A stretch of DNA of 64,000 nt. Source: an uncultured Bacillota bacterium (GTDB lineage Bacteria > Bacillota_I > Bacilli_A > RFN20 > CAG-449). The position numbers and the translations under genes are program-made. The stretch lies in NCBI GenBank assembly GCA_905204225.1, contig CAJKZK010000001.1, positions 7,572 through 71,571 of the forward strand, read 5' to 3'. Shown here piece after piece: positions 9,308-17,545 of this stretch (position 1 is its first letter; every line of letters begins with the position of its first letter). The notes under the pieces are model-generated. The model saw only the letters and a list, made by a program, of their open reading frames with translations. It was not told where the DNA came from and searched no databases.

Positions 9308-9324
9308 GAGAGGAGATATTTAAT

Positions 9325-9888
9325 ATGTCACGTATTGGAAAAAAAGTTATCGTTCTCCCAACAAATGTTACAGTTCATTTTGAAGGTTCAAAAGTTACTT
9401 GTAAAGGACCTAAAGGTGAATTAAGTCATGAATTTAATCCAGCTATGAAATTTGAACTTGATGGTCAACATTTATCAGTTGTTAGACCTGATGATTCAAA
9501 AGAAATGAAAGAACTTCATGGAACAACAAGAGCTATATTAAATAATATGGTTCATGGCGTTTCAGAAGGATTTAGTAAAAAACTTCTCATTAATGGTATT
9601 GGTTATCGTGCTGCAATGAGAGGAAAAACTTTAGTTCTTAACATGGGTTATTCTCATGAAGTATTAGTTGAACCAGTTGAAGGTATTGAATATAAATTAT
9701 TCGAAAAATCAGTTGGAACAAGCAAAACACAAGGAATTGAAGTCTTTGGTATTGATAAACAAGTAGTTGGCCAAATGGCTGCTGAAATCAGAGCGGTTCG
9801 TGAACCTGAACCATACTTAGGTAAAGGTATCAAGTACGAAAATGAAGTTATCCTCCGTAAGGAAGGTAAACGTGCTGGTAAAAAGTAG
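9325..9888 (+). CDS. rplF: 50S ribosomal protein L6
   Basis: L6 lies at the base of the L7/L12 stalk near the sarcin-ricin loop. I start it at the ATG 9325 (MSRIGKKVIVLPTN), which has GAGGAG about 7 bases upstream; a frame extension back to 9301 would overlap rpsH and lacks a site. The 187-aa product shows GTTRAILNNMVHGVSEGF and EPEPYLGKGIKYENE, ending in the basic KEGKRAGKK. It is a few residues longer than the usual 178-180. Confidence 0.96.
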   Translation: MSRIGKKVIVLPTNVTVHFEGSKVTCKGPKGELSHEFNPAMKFELDGQHLSVVRPDDSKEMKELHGTTRAILNNMVHGVSEGFSKKLLINGIGYRAAMRGKTLVLNMGYSHEVLVEPVEGIEYKLFEKSVGTSKTQGIEVFGIDKQVVGQMAAEIRAVREPEPYLGKGIKYENEVILRKEGKRAGKK

Positions 9889-9919
9889 GAATTTGCTCAA
9901 ATAAGGAGAAATAGGAACT

Positions 9920-10276
9920 ATGATTAATAAGGAATCTAAAAATGTAAGTCGTGTTAGACGTCATGCTCGTGTTAGAGCAAAGATTTCTGGCACTGCTGAT
10001 TGCCCACGTTTGAGTGTATATCGTTCAAATAAAAATATACATGCACAAATTATTGATGATGTTAAAGGTGTAACTTTATGTTCTGCATCATCACTTCAAT
10101 TAAAATTAACAAATGGTGGAAATATTGAAGCTGCAAAACAAGTTGGTGCAGCTGTCGCAAAAGCTGCTTTAGAAGCAGGAATCACAAAAGTTGTCTTTGA
10201 TCGTTCTGGATATATTTATCATGGACGTATTGAAGCTTTAGCAAATGCAGCTCGTGAAGCTGGATTAAAATTCTAG
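9920..10276 (+). CDS. rplR: 50S ribosomal protein L18
   Basis: L18 binds 5S rRNA with L5. The 118-aa protein has the basic N-terminal arm ([16 protein letters not shown]), [18 protein letters not shown] and the closing [18 protein letters not shown] 31-base gap after rplF contains its own AAGGAG site and no terminator. Confidence 0.97.
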   Translation: MINKESKNVSRVRRHARVRAKISGTADCPRLSVYRSNKNIHAQIIDDVKGVTLCSASSLQLKLTNGGNIEAAKQVGAAVAKAALEAGITKVVFDRSGYIYHGRIEALANAAREAGLKF

Positions 10277-10290
10277 GAGGATTAGTAAAA

Positions 10291-10893
10291 ATGGCAGAAG
10301 AACAAAAAGTAGTTACTCCAGAAGTAACAGAAAAAGCTCCTGAGCAAGCAACAAAAGCTCCTAGAGAAAACAAAGGAAATCGTAAACCTAACGGAAAAGG
10401 ACCTCGTAAATTTAACAAAGGTGCTAAACGTGAAGAAAAATTATACGAAGAAAGAGTTGTTGCAATCAATCGTGTATCTAAAACTGTTAAAGGTGGACGT
10501 CATATGCGTTTCGCTGTATTAATGGTTATTGGTGATGGAAAAGGTAATTTTGGTTTCGGAACTGGCAAAGCTGGCGAAGTACCAGAAGCAATCAAAAAAG
10601 CATTAGCAGCAGCTAAAAATAACATGTATCATATTAACATTGTTAAAGGTGGTACAGTTCCACATGATGTTATGGGTGAATACTCAGCATCAAAAGTTTA
10701 CTTAAAACCAGCTAAAGAAGGTACTGGTATCATCGCTGGTGGTCCAGTTCGTGCTGTCTTAGAATTAGCAGGTATTAAGAACATCGTTTCAAAAGTTTAT
10801 GGTTCAAGAACACCTATTAACTGTATTCGTGCTACTATAAACGGTCTTAACTCAATGAAAACAGTTGCTCAAGTTGAAGCAATTCGTAAATAG
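10291..10893 (+). CDS. rpsE: 30S ribosomal protein S5 with N-terminal extension
   Basis: S5 acts in mRNA entry and decoding accuracy. The canonical domain begins near residue 50 ([18 protein letters not shown]), followed by [17 protein letters not shown] and the C-terminal [17 protein letters not shown]. The first 48 residues are an extra low-complexity tail rich in Lys, Glu and Pro, making 200 aa against about 165 usually. AGGAGG precedes the first ATG, so the extension is probably translated. The next gene is rplO; the rpmD gene that normally follows rpsE is absent. Confidence 0.96.
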   Translation: MAEEQKVVTPEVTEKAPEQATKAPRENKGNRKPNGKGPRKFNKGAKREEKLYEERVVAINRVSKTVKGGRHMRFAVLMVIGDGKGNFGFGTGKAGEVPEAIKKALAAAKNNMYHINIVKGGTVPHDVMGEYSASKVYLKPAKEGTGIIAGGPVRAVLELAGIKNIVSKVYGSRTPINCIRATINGLNSMKTVAQVEAIRK

Positions 10894-10905
10894 GAGGTAG
10901 CTATA

Positions 10906-11349
10906 ATGAAACTTAATGAATTAACATTTACTGCTGGTTCACGCTACCAAGCAAAAAGAAAATGCCGTGGCTTAGGATCTGGCAAAGGAAAAAATGGTGG
11001 ATCTGGAGTTAAAGGTCAAAAATCTAGAAGTGGTGGTGGAGTTCGTCTTGGATTTGAAGGTGGACAAAACCCATTATATAGAAGACTTCCAAAAAGAGGT
11101 TTCCACAACTTTACATCTACAGAATATGCAATTGTTAATGTTGCAGATTTAAATAGATTTGAAGATGGAACTAAAGTCACTCCAACACTTTTAGTTGAAG
11201 CTGGATTAGTTAAGAGAAATACTAACGGCGGAATTAAAATTTTAGGAAATGGTAAATTAGAACATCAACTTACAGTCTCTGCAAATAAATTCTCAAAATC
11301 TGCAGAAGAAGCAATTAAAGCTGCTGGCGGTACAGTAGAGGTTCTATAA
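10906..11349 (+). CDS. rplO: 50S ribosomal protein L15
   Basis: L15 is a late-assembly 50S protein with a long basic N-terminal tail threading 23S r[23 protein letters not shown] and [17 protein letters not shown] are diagnostic, and the C-terminal domain ends with [15 protein letters not shown]. It has 147 aa, normal length. Its stop lies one base before the secY ATG, pointing to translational coupling. Confidence 0.97.
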   Translation: MKLNELTFTAGSRYQAKRKCRGLGSGKGKNGGSGVKGQKSRSGGGVRLGFEGGQNPLYRRLPKRGFHNFTSTEYAIVNVADLNRFEDGTKVTPTLLVEAGLVKRNTNGGIKILGNGKLEHQLTVSANKFSKSAEEAIKAAGGTVEVL

Positions 11350-11350
11350 T

Positions 11351-12694
11351 ATGAAGAAACTCGTAGCCATATTTAGAAATAAAGACATTCGTGATCGTAT
11401 ATTGTTTACATTAGGAATAATATTGATCTTTAGAATTGGTGCTTCTATTTCTGTTCCAGGTGTAACAATATCTAATGAGGCAATGGATACAAATAACGTT
11501 TTGGCGTTAATGAATCTTATGGGAGGTGGAGCTTTACAAAACTTCTCATTATTCGCTCTAGGTGTCTCTCCATATATTACATCATCAATTATTATTCAAT
11601 TACTTTCAATGGATGTTCTTCCTGTCTTTACTGAGCTTTCTAAGCAAGGGCAAACTGGAAGAAAAAAGATTGAAATGGCTACTCGTTATTTAACATTAGT
11701 TCTTGGTGCTGTTCAGGCCTATGGTATTACAGTTACCATGCAGAATTCAGAATCAATTACATTAAATGATACTAGCATTTGGGGATATATAAAAATTTGT
11801 ATATTCTTAATTGCTGGATCAATGTTAGTAATGTGGATGGCTGACCAAATTACGACAAAAGGTATTGGAAACGGCGTATCAATGATTATCTTTATTGGTA
11901 TTATCGCCTCATTACCAAATCAAATCTATAGCGCTTTATCTTATTTCTTTGGAAGTGAATTAAAAACAGGTGATGAAGCTTTAATTATAAGAGGTGCTAT
12001 AAAAGTTCTTATATATATTATTGCTTATTTAGTTATTGTTCTCTTTGTTGCATTTGTTGAAAAGTCAATTCGTAAGATTCCTGTTCAACACTCAAACAAA
12101 GGTGGAGCATTAAATGCTAAAGTTAATAATACCTCATTCTTGCCTATTAAAATTAATAGTGCTGGTGTTATCCCTGTTATCTTTGCTTCATCTCTTATGA
12201 TGGCACCTGCAGTTATAGTTGGTTTCTGTGTTTCTGAAACTAACGCAACTATTGATAACATCTTAAAAGTATTTACAAACTCTGCTTTAACAGAAATGCC
12301 TTGGTTTAATGATCAAGTATGGTATATGCCTTGGGGTTTAATAATTTATATTGTTTTAACCTTTGCATTCTCATTCTTTTATTCAAATCTTACAATTAAT
12401 CCAGAAAGATTAGCTGAAGATTTCCAAAAGAGTGGATCTTATATTCCTGGAATTAGACCTGGTAACGAAACTGAAAGATATATTCAAAAAGTATTAAATA
12501 GAGTTACCTTTATAGGTGCTACTGCTTTAACACTTATTGCAGCACTTCCTGTTGTATTAACTTTATGTAATGTGGTTCCTCAATCACTTGCATTAGGTGG
12601 AACAGGTATGATTATTGTTGTTGGTGTTGCACTTGAAACAATGTCTCAAATTGATGGCTTGCTTGCTTCAAATGAGCATGCTAATGTTATATAG
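11351..12694 (+). CDS. secY: Protein translocase subunit SecY
   Basis: SecY is the channel of the Sec translocon. The 447-aa protein has ten predicted membrane helices, the first at about 19-37; the plug region contains NLMGGGALQNFSLFALG and GVSPYITSSIIIQLL. TKGIGNGVSMIIFIGI and the cytoplasmic loop NPERLAEDFQKSGSYIPGIR are also family hallmarks. Between helices 6 and 7 the loop KIPVQHSNKGG is short as in Bacillota. It lies between rplO and adk, the classical order. Confidence 0.96.
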   Translation: MKKLVAIFRNKDIRDRILFTLGIILIFRIGASISVPGVTISNEAMDTNNVLALMNLMGGGALQNFSLFALGVSPYITSSIIIQLLSMDVLPVFTELSKQGQTGRKKIEMATRYLTLVLGAVQAYGITVTMQNSESITLNDTSIWGYIKICIFLIAGSMLVMWMADQITTKGIGNGVSMIIFIGIIASLPNQIYSALSYFFGSELKTGDEALIIRGAIKVLIYIIAYLVIVLFVAFVEKSIRKIPVQHSNKGGALNAKVNNTSFLPIKINSAGVIPVIFASSLMMAPAVIVGFCVSETNATIDNILKVFTNSALTEMPWFNDQVWYMPWGLIIYIVLTFAFSFFYSNLTINPERLAEDFQKSGSYIPGIRPGNETERYIQKVLNRVTFIGATALTLIAALPVVLTLCNVVPQSLALGGTGMIIVVGVALETMSQIDGLLASNEHANVI

Positions 12695-12705
12695 GAGTTT
12701 GAAAA

Positions 12706-13356
12706 ATGCATAATATGATTATTATGGGTCCTCCTGGAGCAGGTAAAGGGACTCAATCAGAAAAGATTATTGCTCATTATAATATCCCTCATATTTCAAC
12801 TGGTGATATGTTTAGAGCAGCTATTGCTAACAAAACTGAATTAGGTTTATTAGCAGAATCTTATATAAAGAAGGGATTACTTGTCCCTGACGAAGTAACA
12901 ATCGGTTTAGTGAAAGAAAGACTTTCTCAAGACGATTGTAAGAATGGTTATTTACTTGATGGCTTCCCAAGAACAATTGCTCAAGCGGAAGCTTTGAAGG
13001 TTTTAACAAAAGATATAGCAAGAGAAGTTAATGTTGTTATTAATTTAGCTTGCGACCCTTCTGTATTAATTGGAAGAATATCTGGTAGAAGAGTTTGCAA
13101 AAAGTGTGGAAATTCATATCACATTGAAACTAAAAAACCATTAGTTGAAGGTGTATGTGACGCATGTGGTGAACCTTTAATCCAAAGACCTGATGATACA
13201 GAAGAAGCATTAAAGGTCAGACTTGATGCTTATGAAAACCAAACTAAACCTTTAATAGAATTTTATAAAAATGAAGGACTATTAAAAGAAGTAAATGGTT
13301 TAAAAGGCATTAACGATGTCTTTGGTGATATTAAAGATATTCTTGAAGGAAAATAA
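12706..13356 (+). CDS. adk: Adenylate kinase
   Basis: Adk interconverts ATP+AMP and 2 ADP. The 216-aa sequence has the P-loop GPPGAGKGT (8-16), the AMP-binding TGDMFR and the DGFPRT motif (85-90). The long LID domain carries a zinc site, C131-x2-C134-x16-C151-x2-C154, typical of Gram-positive enzymes. It lies 11 bases after secY, and its stop is one base before the map ATG. Confidence 0.97.
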   Translation: MHNMIIMGPPGAGKGTQSEKIIAHYNIPHISTGDMFRAAIANKTELGLLAESYIKKGLLVPDEVTIGLVKERLSQDDCKNGYLLDGFPRTIAQAEALKVLTKDIAREVNVVINLACDPSVLIGRISGRRVCKKCGNSYHIETKKPLVEGVCDACGEPLIQRPDDTEEALKVRLDAYENQTKPLIEFYKNEGLLKEVNGLKGINDVFGDIKDILEGK

Positions 13357-13357
13357 A

Positions 13358-14104
13358 ATGATTATTATCAAATCGCAAAGAGAAATTAATTTGATGCGAG
13401 AAGCTGGTAGAATCGTTGCCCAAGTATTTGATGAATTAGAAAAGTTTATTGTTCCAGGCGTTACAACAAAACAAATTTCTCAAAAAGCTGAGAAAATAAT
13501 GCGTGACGCTGGAGCAATTCCTGCTTCTAAAGGTTATGAAGGGTTTCCAGAAGCAATTTGTACATCTATTAATGATGTTATTGTTCATGGAATTCCTAAT
13601 AATACAAAATTAAAAGAGGGTGACATTGTATCATGCGATATTGTAGCAACTTTTCAAGGATATAATGGTGATGCTTGTAGAACATACCGTGTTGGAAAAG
13701 TATCTAGTGAAGCTGATAAATTAGTTAGAGTCACAGAAGAATGCTTACAAGAAGGTTTGAAATTTGCAAAACCAGGTAATCACCTATCTGACATCTCTGC
13801 AGCAATACAAAAACATGCTGAAGAAAATGGATATTCGGTTGTTAGAGAGTTCACAGGTCATGGAATTGGTAGACAAATGCATGAAGATCCAATAATTCCA
13901 AATTATGGTGAACCAGGTCATGGACCAATATTAAAAGAAGGTATGACTTTAGCAATTGAGCCAATGGTACTCCAAGGTCAAAAAGAATGTAGAGTTCTTA
14001 ATGATGGTTGGACTACAAAAACTTTAGATGGGAAATTAGCTGCCCATCACGAAAATACAATCGTTATTACTAAAGAGGGTTATGAAATCCTCACAAAACT
14101 TTGA
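13358..14104 (+). CDS. map: Methionine aminopeptidase, type I
   Basis: Map removes the initiator Met from nascent proteins. I start at ATG 13358, one base after the adk stop, because the upstream in-frame start at 13316 lies inside adk and GAAGGA fits 13358. The 248-aa enzyme has all five metal ligands (D94, D105, H168, E201, E232) and the substrate His77, in VHGIP, CDIVATFQGYNGDACRTY, FTGHGIG, AIEPM and HHENTIVI. No N-terminal zinc finger is present. Confidence 0.96.
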   Translation: MIIIKSQREINLMREAGRIVAQVFDELEKFIVPGVTTKQISQKAEKIMRDAGAIPASKGYEGFPEAICTSINDVIVHGIPNNTKLKEGDIVSCDIVATFQGYNGDACRTYRVGKVSSEADKLVRVTEECLQEGLKFAKPGNHLSDISAAIQKHAEENGYSVVREFTGHGIGRQMHEDPIIPNYGEPGHGPILKEGMTLAIEPMVLQGQKECRVLNDGWTTKTLDGKLAAHHENTIVITKEGYEILTKL

Positions 14105-14122
14105 AAAAAGGAGATTTAGTTG

Positions 14123-14341
14123 ATGGCTAAAGAAGATGTCATTGAAGTTGAGGCGGTAGTCGTTGAGAACTTACCAAACACAATGTTTAGAGTAAGACTT
14201 GAAAACGGTATCGAGATGCTTGCCAATGTTTCTGGTAAAATCCGCATGAATTACATACGCATTTTACCAGGTGATAGAGTCACGGTAGCAATATCGCCTT
14301 ACGATTTAACACATGGCAGAATTACATTTAGATACAAATAA
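14123..14341 (+). CDS. infA: Translation initiation factor IF-1
   Basis: IF-1 blocks the A site during initiation. The 72-aa OB-fold protein begins [18 protein letters not shown], has [20 protein letters not shown] and ends [13 protein letters not shown]. The start is ATG 14123; the overlapping TTG at 14120 would add only one Met, and AAAAAGGAG is placed for the ATG. rpmJ follows after 23 bases, the usual order. Confidence 0.96.
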   Translation: MAKEDVIEVEAVVVENLPNTMFRVRLENGIEMLANVSGKIRMNYIRILPGDRVTVAISPYDLTHGRITFRYK

Positions 14342-14364
14342 GTATCAATTAGGAGGAATTTATT

Positions 14365-14478
14365 ATGAAAGTAAGACCTTCAGTAAAACCAATTTGTGAC
14401 AAGTGCAAGGTTATTAAAAGAAATGGCAAAGTAATGGTCATTTGTGTCAATCCAAAGCACAAACAAAGACAAGGTTAA
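14365..14478 (+). CDS. rpmJ: 50S ribosomal protein L36, zinc form
   Basis: A 37-aa protein, [14 protein letters not shown] onward, ending [10 protein letters not shown]36 is the smallest 50S protein and is stabilised by one zinc; the ligands are C11, C14, C27 and H32. TAGGAGG lies about 9 bases before the ATG. It occupies its normal place between infA and rpsM. Confidence 0.96.
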   Translation: MKVRPSVKPICDKCKVIKRNGKVMVICVNPKHKQRQG

Positions 14479-14497
14479 TTTTAGGAGGAAATGAAAA

Positions 14498-14872
14498 ATG
14501 GCACGTATTGTTGGTGTAGATATACCAAATGATAAGCGTGTAGTGGTCTCTTTAACTTACATTTATGGTGTTGGACCATCTATTGCTAAAAAAGTTTTAG
14601 CAACATGTGGTATTTCAGAAGATGTTAGAGTTAAAAACTTAAGTGAAGAGCAACTCACTGCAATCAGAAATGAAATCAGTAAAATTAAAGTCGAAGGCGA
14701 TTTAAGAAGAGAAATCTCAATGAACATTAAACGTCTTCAAGAAATTGGATGCTATCGTGGTATCCGTCATAGAAAAGGTCTTCCTGTACGTGGACAAAGA
14801 ACAAAAAATAATGCTCGTACAAGAAAAGGACCAAAGAAAACGATTGCTAATAAGAAGAAAGCAAGCGCTTAA
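14498..14872 (+). CDS. rpsM: 30S ribosomal protein S13
   Basis: S13 lies in the 30S head, contacting P-site tRNA and bridging to L5. The 124-aa product has [32 protein letters not shown], and the basic end [26 protein letters not shown] lies 11 bases before the ATG. Ordinary in length and order. Confidence 0.97.
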   Translation: MARIVGVDIPNDKRVVVSLTYIYGVGPSIAKKVLATCGISEDVRVKNLSEEQLTAIRNEISKIKVEGDLRREISMNIKRLQEIGCYRGIRHRKGLPVRGQRTKNNARTRKGPKKTIANKKKASA

Positions 14873-14893
14873 TAGGGAAAGGAGATTTGATTT

Positions 14894-15292
14894 ATGGCAG
14901 CAAATAAAAAAGCAGCAACTCCTCGTAAGAAAAAAGTTAAAAGAGCTTTTTCTAAAGGCGTTGCACACATTCACTCAACTTTCAATAACACTATCGTCAC
15001 AATTTCTGACGAAGCAGGTAATGTTATAGCATGGTCATCTGCTGGTGCTATGGGATATAAAGGTGCTAAAAAATCTACACCTTTCGCAGCTCAACAAGCA
15101 GCTGAAGCTTGTGCAAAAGTTGCAGTTGATCAAGGATTAACAGCAGTTGATGTTGATGTTAAAGGACCTGGCCCAGGTCGTGAATCAGCTTTAAGAAGCT
15201 TACAAGCAGCTGGTTTACAAGTTCAAACAATTACTGATACGACACCAATCCCACATAATGGATGTCGTCCACCAAAACGCCCACGTGGTTAG
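14894..15292 (+). CDS. rpsK: 30S ribosomal protein S11
   Basis: S11 lines the E-site side of the 30S platform. The 132-aa protein shows [37 protein letters not shown] and the Gly/Pro-rich end [15 protein letters not shown] then [22 protein letters not shown] precedes the ATG by about 8 bases. A 62-base gap follows before rpoA without a terminator. Confidence 0.97.
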   Translation: MAANKKAATPRKKKVKRAFSKGVAHIHSTFNNTIVTISDEAGNVIAWSSAGAMGYKGAKKSTPFAAQQAAEACAKVAVDQGLTAVDVDVKGPGPGRESALRSLQAAGLQVQTITDTTPIPHNGCRPPKRPRG

Positions 15293-15354
15293 TATGGTAA
15301 ATTTGAAGTAAATATAAATTTTCAAAATTTCAAATGAACCAGGGAGGAAAATTG

Positions 15355-16305
15355 ATGAAAAAATTTGAAAAACCAGAATTCAACATTGCAACATTTGATG
15401 TTGCAACTAATGTAGGAAAATTCTCAATTGAACCACTTGAACGTGGCTTTGGTACAACTCTTGGTAATGCATTGAGAAGAGTATTATTATCTTCTCTTCC
15501 AGGTGCAAGTGTTTTCGCTGTCGAAGTAGAAGGAGCTCGCCATGAGTTCTCTTCATTAGACGGTATCAAAGAAGATGTTACTGAAATTATTCTTAATCTT
15601 AAAAATTTAGTTTTAAAAATTGATGATGATTCAGAAGCAACTCATAAATTATATATTGATGTCCAAGGACCTGCTGTTATAACAGCTAAAGACATCAAAT
15701 GTGAATCAGGCGTAAGCGTTGTTAATGAAGATCTTGTTATTGCTCATGCAAATGAAGAAGGTCATTTAGTTATGACAATCTATGCAAGAAATGGCAGAGG
15801 TTATGTAACAGCAGAAGGAAATAAAAATAAAAGTTTTCCAATTGGTATGATTCCAACTGATTCTAATTATTCTCCAATCACAAAAGTACAATATGATGTA
15901 CAAGCTTCACGTGTTGGACAAAAAACATCTTACGATCGTTTAGATATGGAAATTACCACAAATGGTTCTATGCTTCCACAAGAAGCTATATCATTAGCAG
16001 CAAAAATTTTAGTCGCTCACTTTGACTTATTTGTTGGCTTAACAGAAATTGCTAAATCAACAGATGTTCTTGCTGATAAAGTTGAAGAACCTAAGAATAA
16101 ATATCAAGATATGACAATCGATGAACTTGATTTATCTGTTCGTTCATATAACTGTTTAAAGAGAGCTTCTATTGCTACAGTAATGGAATTAACTCAAAAA
16201 ACAGAAGAAGATATGATGAAAGTCAAAAATCTTGGTAAAAAGTCTCTCAAAGAAGTCAAAGAAAAGCTTGCAGCTATTGGTCTTGGCTTCAGAGAATATG
16301 AATAA
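15355..16305 (+). CDS. rpoA: RNA polymerase subunit alpha
   Basis: The alpha subunit dimerises to start RNA polymerase assembly, and its C-terminal domain contacts UP elements and activators. I start at ATG 15355 behind AGGGAGG; the earlier ATG at 15334 lacks a site. The N-terminal domain contains RGFGTTLGNALRRVLLSSLPG (written here for its start, about 29-48), and the alpha-CTD runs from about 255 with YNCLKRASIATVMEL and KNLGKKSLKEVKEKL. It has 316 aa, normal for Bacillota. Confidence 0.97.
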   Translation: MKKFEKPEFNIATFDVATNVGKFSIEPLERGFGTTLGNALRRVLLSSLPGASVFAVEVEGARHEFSSLDGIKEDVTEIILNLKNLVLKIDDDSEATHKLYIDVQGPAVITAKDIKCESGVSVVNEDLVIAHANEEGHLVMTIYARNGRGYVTAEGNKNKSFPIGMIPTDSNYSPITKVQYDVQASRVGQKTSYDRLDMEITTNGSMLPQEAISLAAKILVAHFDLFVGLTEIAKSTDVLADKVEEPKNKYQDMTIDELDLSVRSYNCLKRASIATVMELTQKTEEDMMKVKNLGKKSLKEVKEKLAAIGLGFREYE

Positions 16306-16316
16306 TAGGAGGCCAA

Positions 16317-16712
16317 ATGGGTACAATAGGACGTAAAAATGTTCATGGTAAAGGTGGCGTTCGTTTCAAAGCTGGCTTTACTGCAAGTAAGAACAAATCA
16401 TTATTAAGAAATTTAGTTACTGATTTAATTCAATATGGCAAAGTAGAAACCACTTTAGCAACTGCTAAAGAATTATCACGTTTAGCTGATCGTTTAGTAA
16501 CATACGGCAAAAAAGGCGATTTAAATTCACGTCGTTTAGCTGCAGCAATTGTTAGAAATGAAAAAGCTGGTGATGTCACTGCATTAAAGAAATTATTTGA
16601 TGAAATTGCTCCATCATATAAAGATCGTAATGGCGGATATACTTCTGTTTTAAAAACAGGTGTCCGTAAAGGTGATAATGCTCCTACAGCATTAATTACT
16701 TGGGTTAAGTAA
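16317..16712 (+). CDS. rplQ: 50S ribosomal protein L17
   Basis: L17 sits near the tunnel exit of the 50S subunit. The 131-aa protein contains SLLRNLVTDLIQYGKVETT and TAKELSRLADRLVTYGKK, and ends KTGVRKGDNAPTALITWVK. The N-terminus (MGTIGRKNVHGKGGVRF) differs from the common GYRKLGRT start. It is the last gene of the cluster: a strong terminator follows at 16727. In relatives the next genes are usually ECF transporter genes, truA and rplM; here a foreign-looking island begins. Confidence 0.96.
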   Translation: MGTIGRKNVHGKGGVRFKAGFTASKNKSLLRNLVTDLIQYGKVETTLATAKELSRLADRLVTYGKKGDLNSRRLAAAIVRNEKAGDVTALKKLFDEIAPSYKDRNGGYTSVLKTGVRKGDNAPTALITWVK

Positions 16713-16725
16713 TTATCTTAATTTG

Positions 16726-16761
16726 TAAAACGCACTTCGGTGCGTTTTTATTATGCTTAAA
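16726..16761 (+). repeat. Left copy of island-flanking 36-base repeat
   Basis: Thirty-six bases starting at 16726 match 26133-26168 at 35 positions; the only difference is C versus T in the terminator loop. The match runs past the T tract into TTATTATGCTTAAA, which terminator function does not require, so the two copies are probably related by descent rather than convergence. Confidence 0.75.
16727..16749 (+). terminator. Terminator of the ribosomal cluster
   Basis: AAAACGCAC and GTGCGTTTT pair across the tetraloop TTCG and run into a T tract, a textbook intrinsic terminator. The same hairpin with one loop change, plus the following dozen bases, recurs at 26134 at the far end of the island. 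Confidence 0.93.
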
Positions 16762-16774
16762 AATAAAACTTAAT

Positions 16775-16805
16775 TTGACAAACTAGACGGGGGGGGGGTT
16801 ATAAT
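16775..16805 (+). promoter_or_regulatory. Promoter with a ten-G tract in its spacer, probably phase-variable
   Basis: A consensus -35 TTGACA (16775-16780) and consensus -10 TATAAT (16800-16805) are separated by 19 bases, and the last part of the spacer is a run of ten G (16789-16798) followed by T. A G10 run in such AT-rich DNA is exceptional. The spacing is two bases over the optimal 17, so loss of one or two G would strengthen the promoter. Homopolymer spacers of this type drive phase variation in, for example, the Neisseria porA promoter. Transcription should begin near 16812, 19 bases before the regulator start. Confidence 0.8.
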
Positions 16806-16830
16806 TTTGTTAATATTAATGAGGTGTTTA

Positions 16831-17544
16831 ATGATTAGGATTGCTATAGTAGATGATGATACTACCGATGCAGAAACATTAGAAAATATTTTAAAAAAAT
16901 ATGAAAAAGAACATTCTAATGTTAATTTTTACATTAAAAAATTTTCTACAGCAATTGCTTTTTTAGATAAATATCAACCATTTGATATAGTTTTTATGGA
17001 TATTGAAATGCCAACAATGACAGGTATGGAAGCATGTTATAAACTAAGAGAAATTGATCAAACAATAGCAATTATATTTGTCACAAATATGGCACAATTT
17101 GCAGTTGAAGGTTATATTGTTAGAGCATTTGATTTTGCAGTTAAGCCAATTAGTTATGGTAATTTGGCGTTAAAATTAGATAGAGTAATAGAGTATATTT
17201 CTCATTTTACTGGGAAAATAATACATATTAAAACACCTGAAAAAACATTACAAATTTCTTTAGAAGAAATTATTTATATTGATATTTATAATTATATTCT
17301 TACATATCATACTATTAATGATAAAATCGATGTAACTACTACAAGCTTATTAGATATAGAAAAACAATTAATAAATTATGGATTTTTTAAAATCAATAGA
17401 AGTACAATAGTTAATCTAAAATATATAAAATCTGTTAAAGATACATTAGTTGATGTTAATGGTAATATTTTAACTTTATCAAGAAGAAGAAAAAAAGAAT
17501 TTATGGAAAAATTAACAGAATATTTTGGAGAAAGCAATATTTAA
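16831..17544 (+). CDS. LytTR-family response regulator
   Basis: A 237-aa AgrA/LytR-type transcription factor. The receiver domain (1-118) has the acidic pair D8/D9, phospho-acceptor D57 in FDIVFMDIEMPTMTG, T85 and K105. The LytTR DNA-binding domain (about 131-234) includes EEIIYIDIYNYILTY and FFKINRSTIVNLKYIKSV. I start at ATG 16831, placed 4 bases after GAGGTG; an upstream TTG at 16807 lies too close to the transcription start. The kinase gene begins 1 base after its stop. Its promoter is the G-tract promoter just upstream. Base composition is more AT-rich than the ribosomal genes before it. Such regulators usually control peptide-sensing or cell-surface genes; the operon downstream is the natural target. 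Confidence 0.9.
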   Translation: MIRIAIVDDDTTDAETLENILKKYEKEHSNVNFYIKKFSTAIAFLDKYQPFDIVFMDIEMPTMTGMEACYKLREIDQTIAIIFVTNMAQFAVEGYIVRAFDFAVKPISYGNLALKLDRVIEYISHFTGKIIHIKTPEKTLQISLEEIIYIDIYNYILTYHTINDKIDVTTTSLLDIEKQLINYGFFKINRSTIVNLKYIKSVKDTLVDVNGNILTLSRRRKKEFMEKLTEYFGESNI

Positions 17545-17545
17545 T

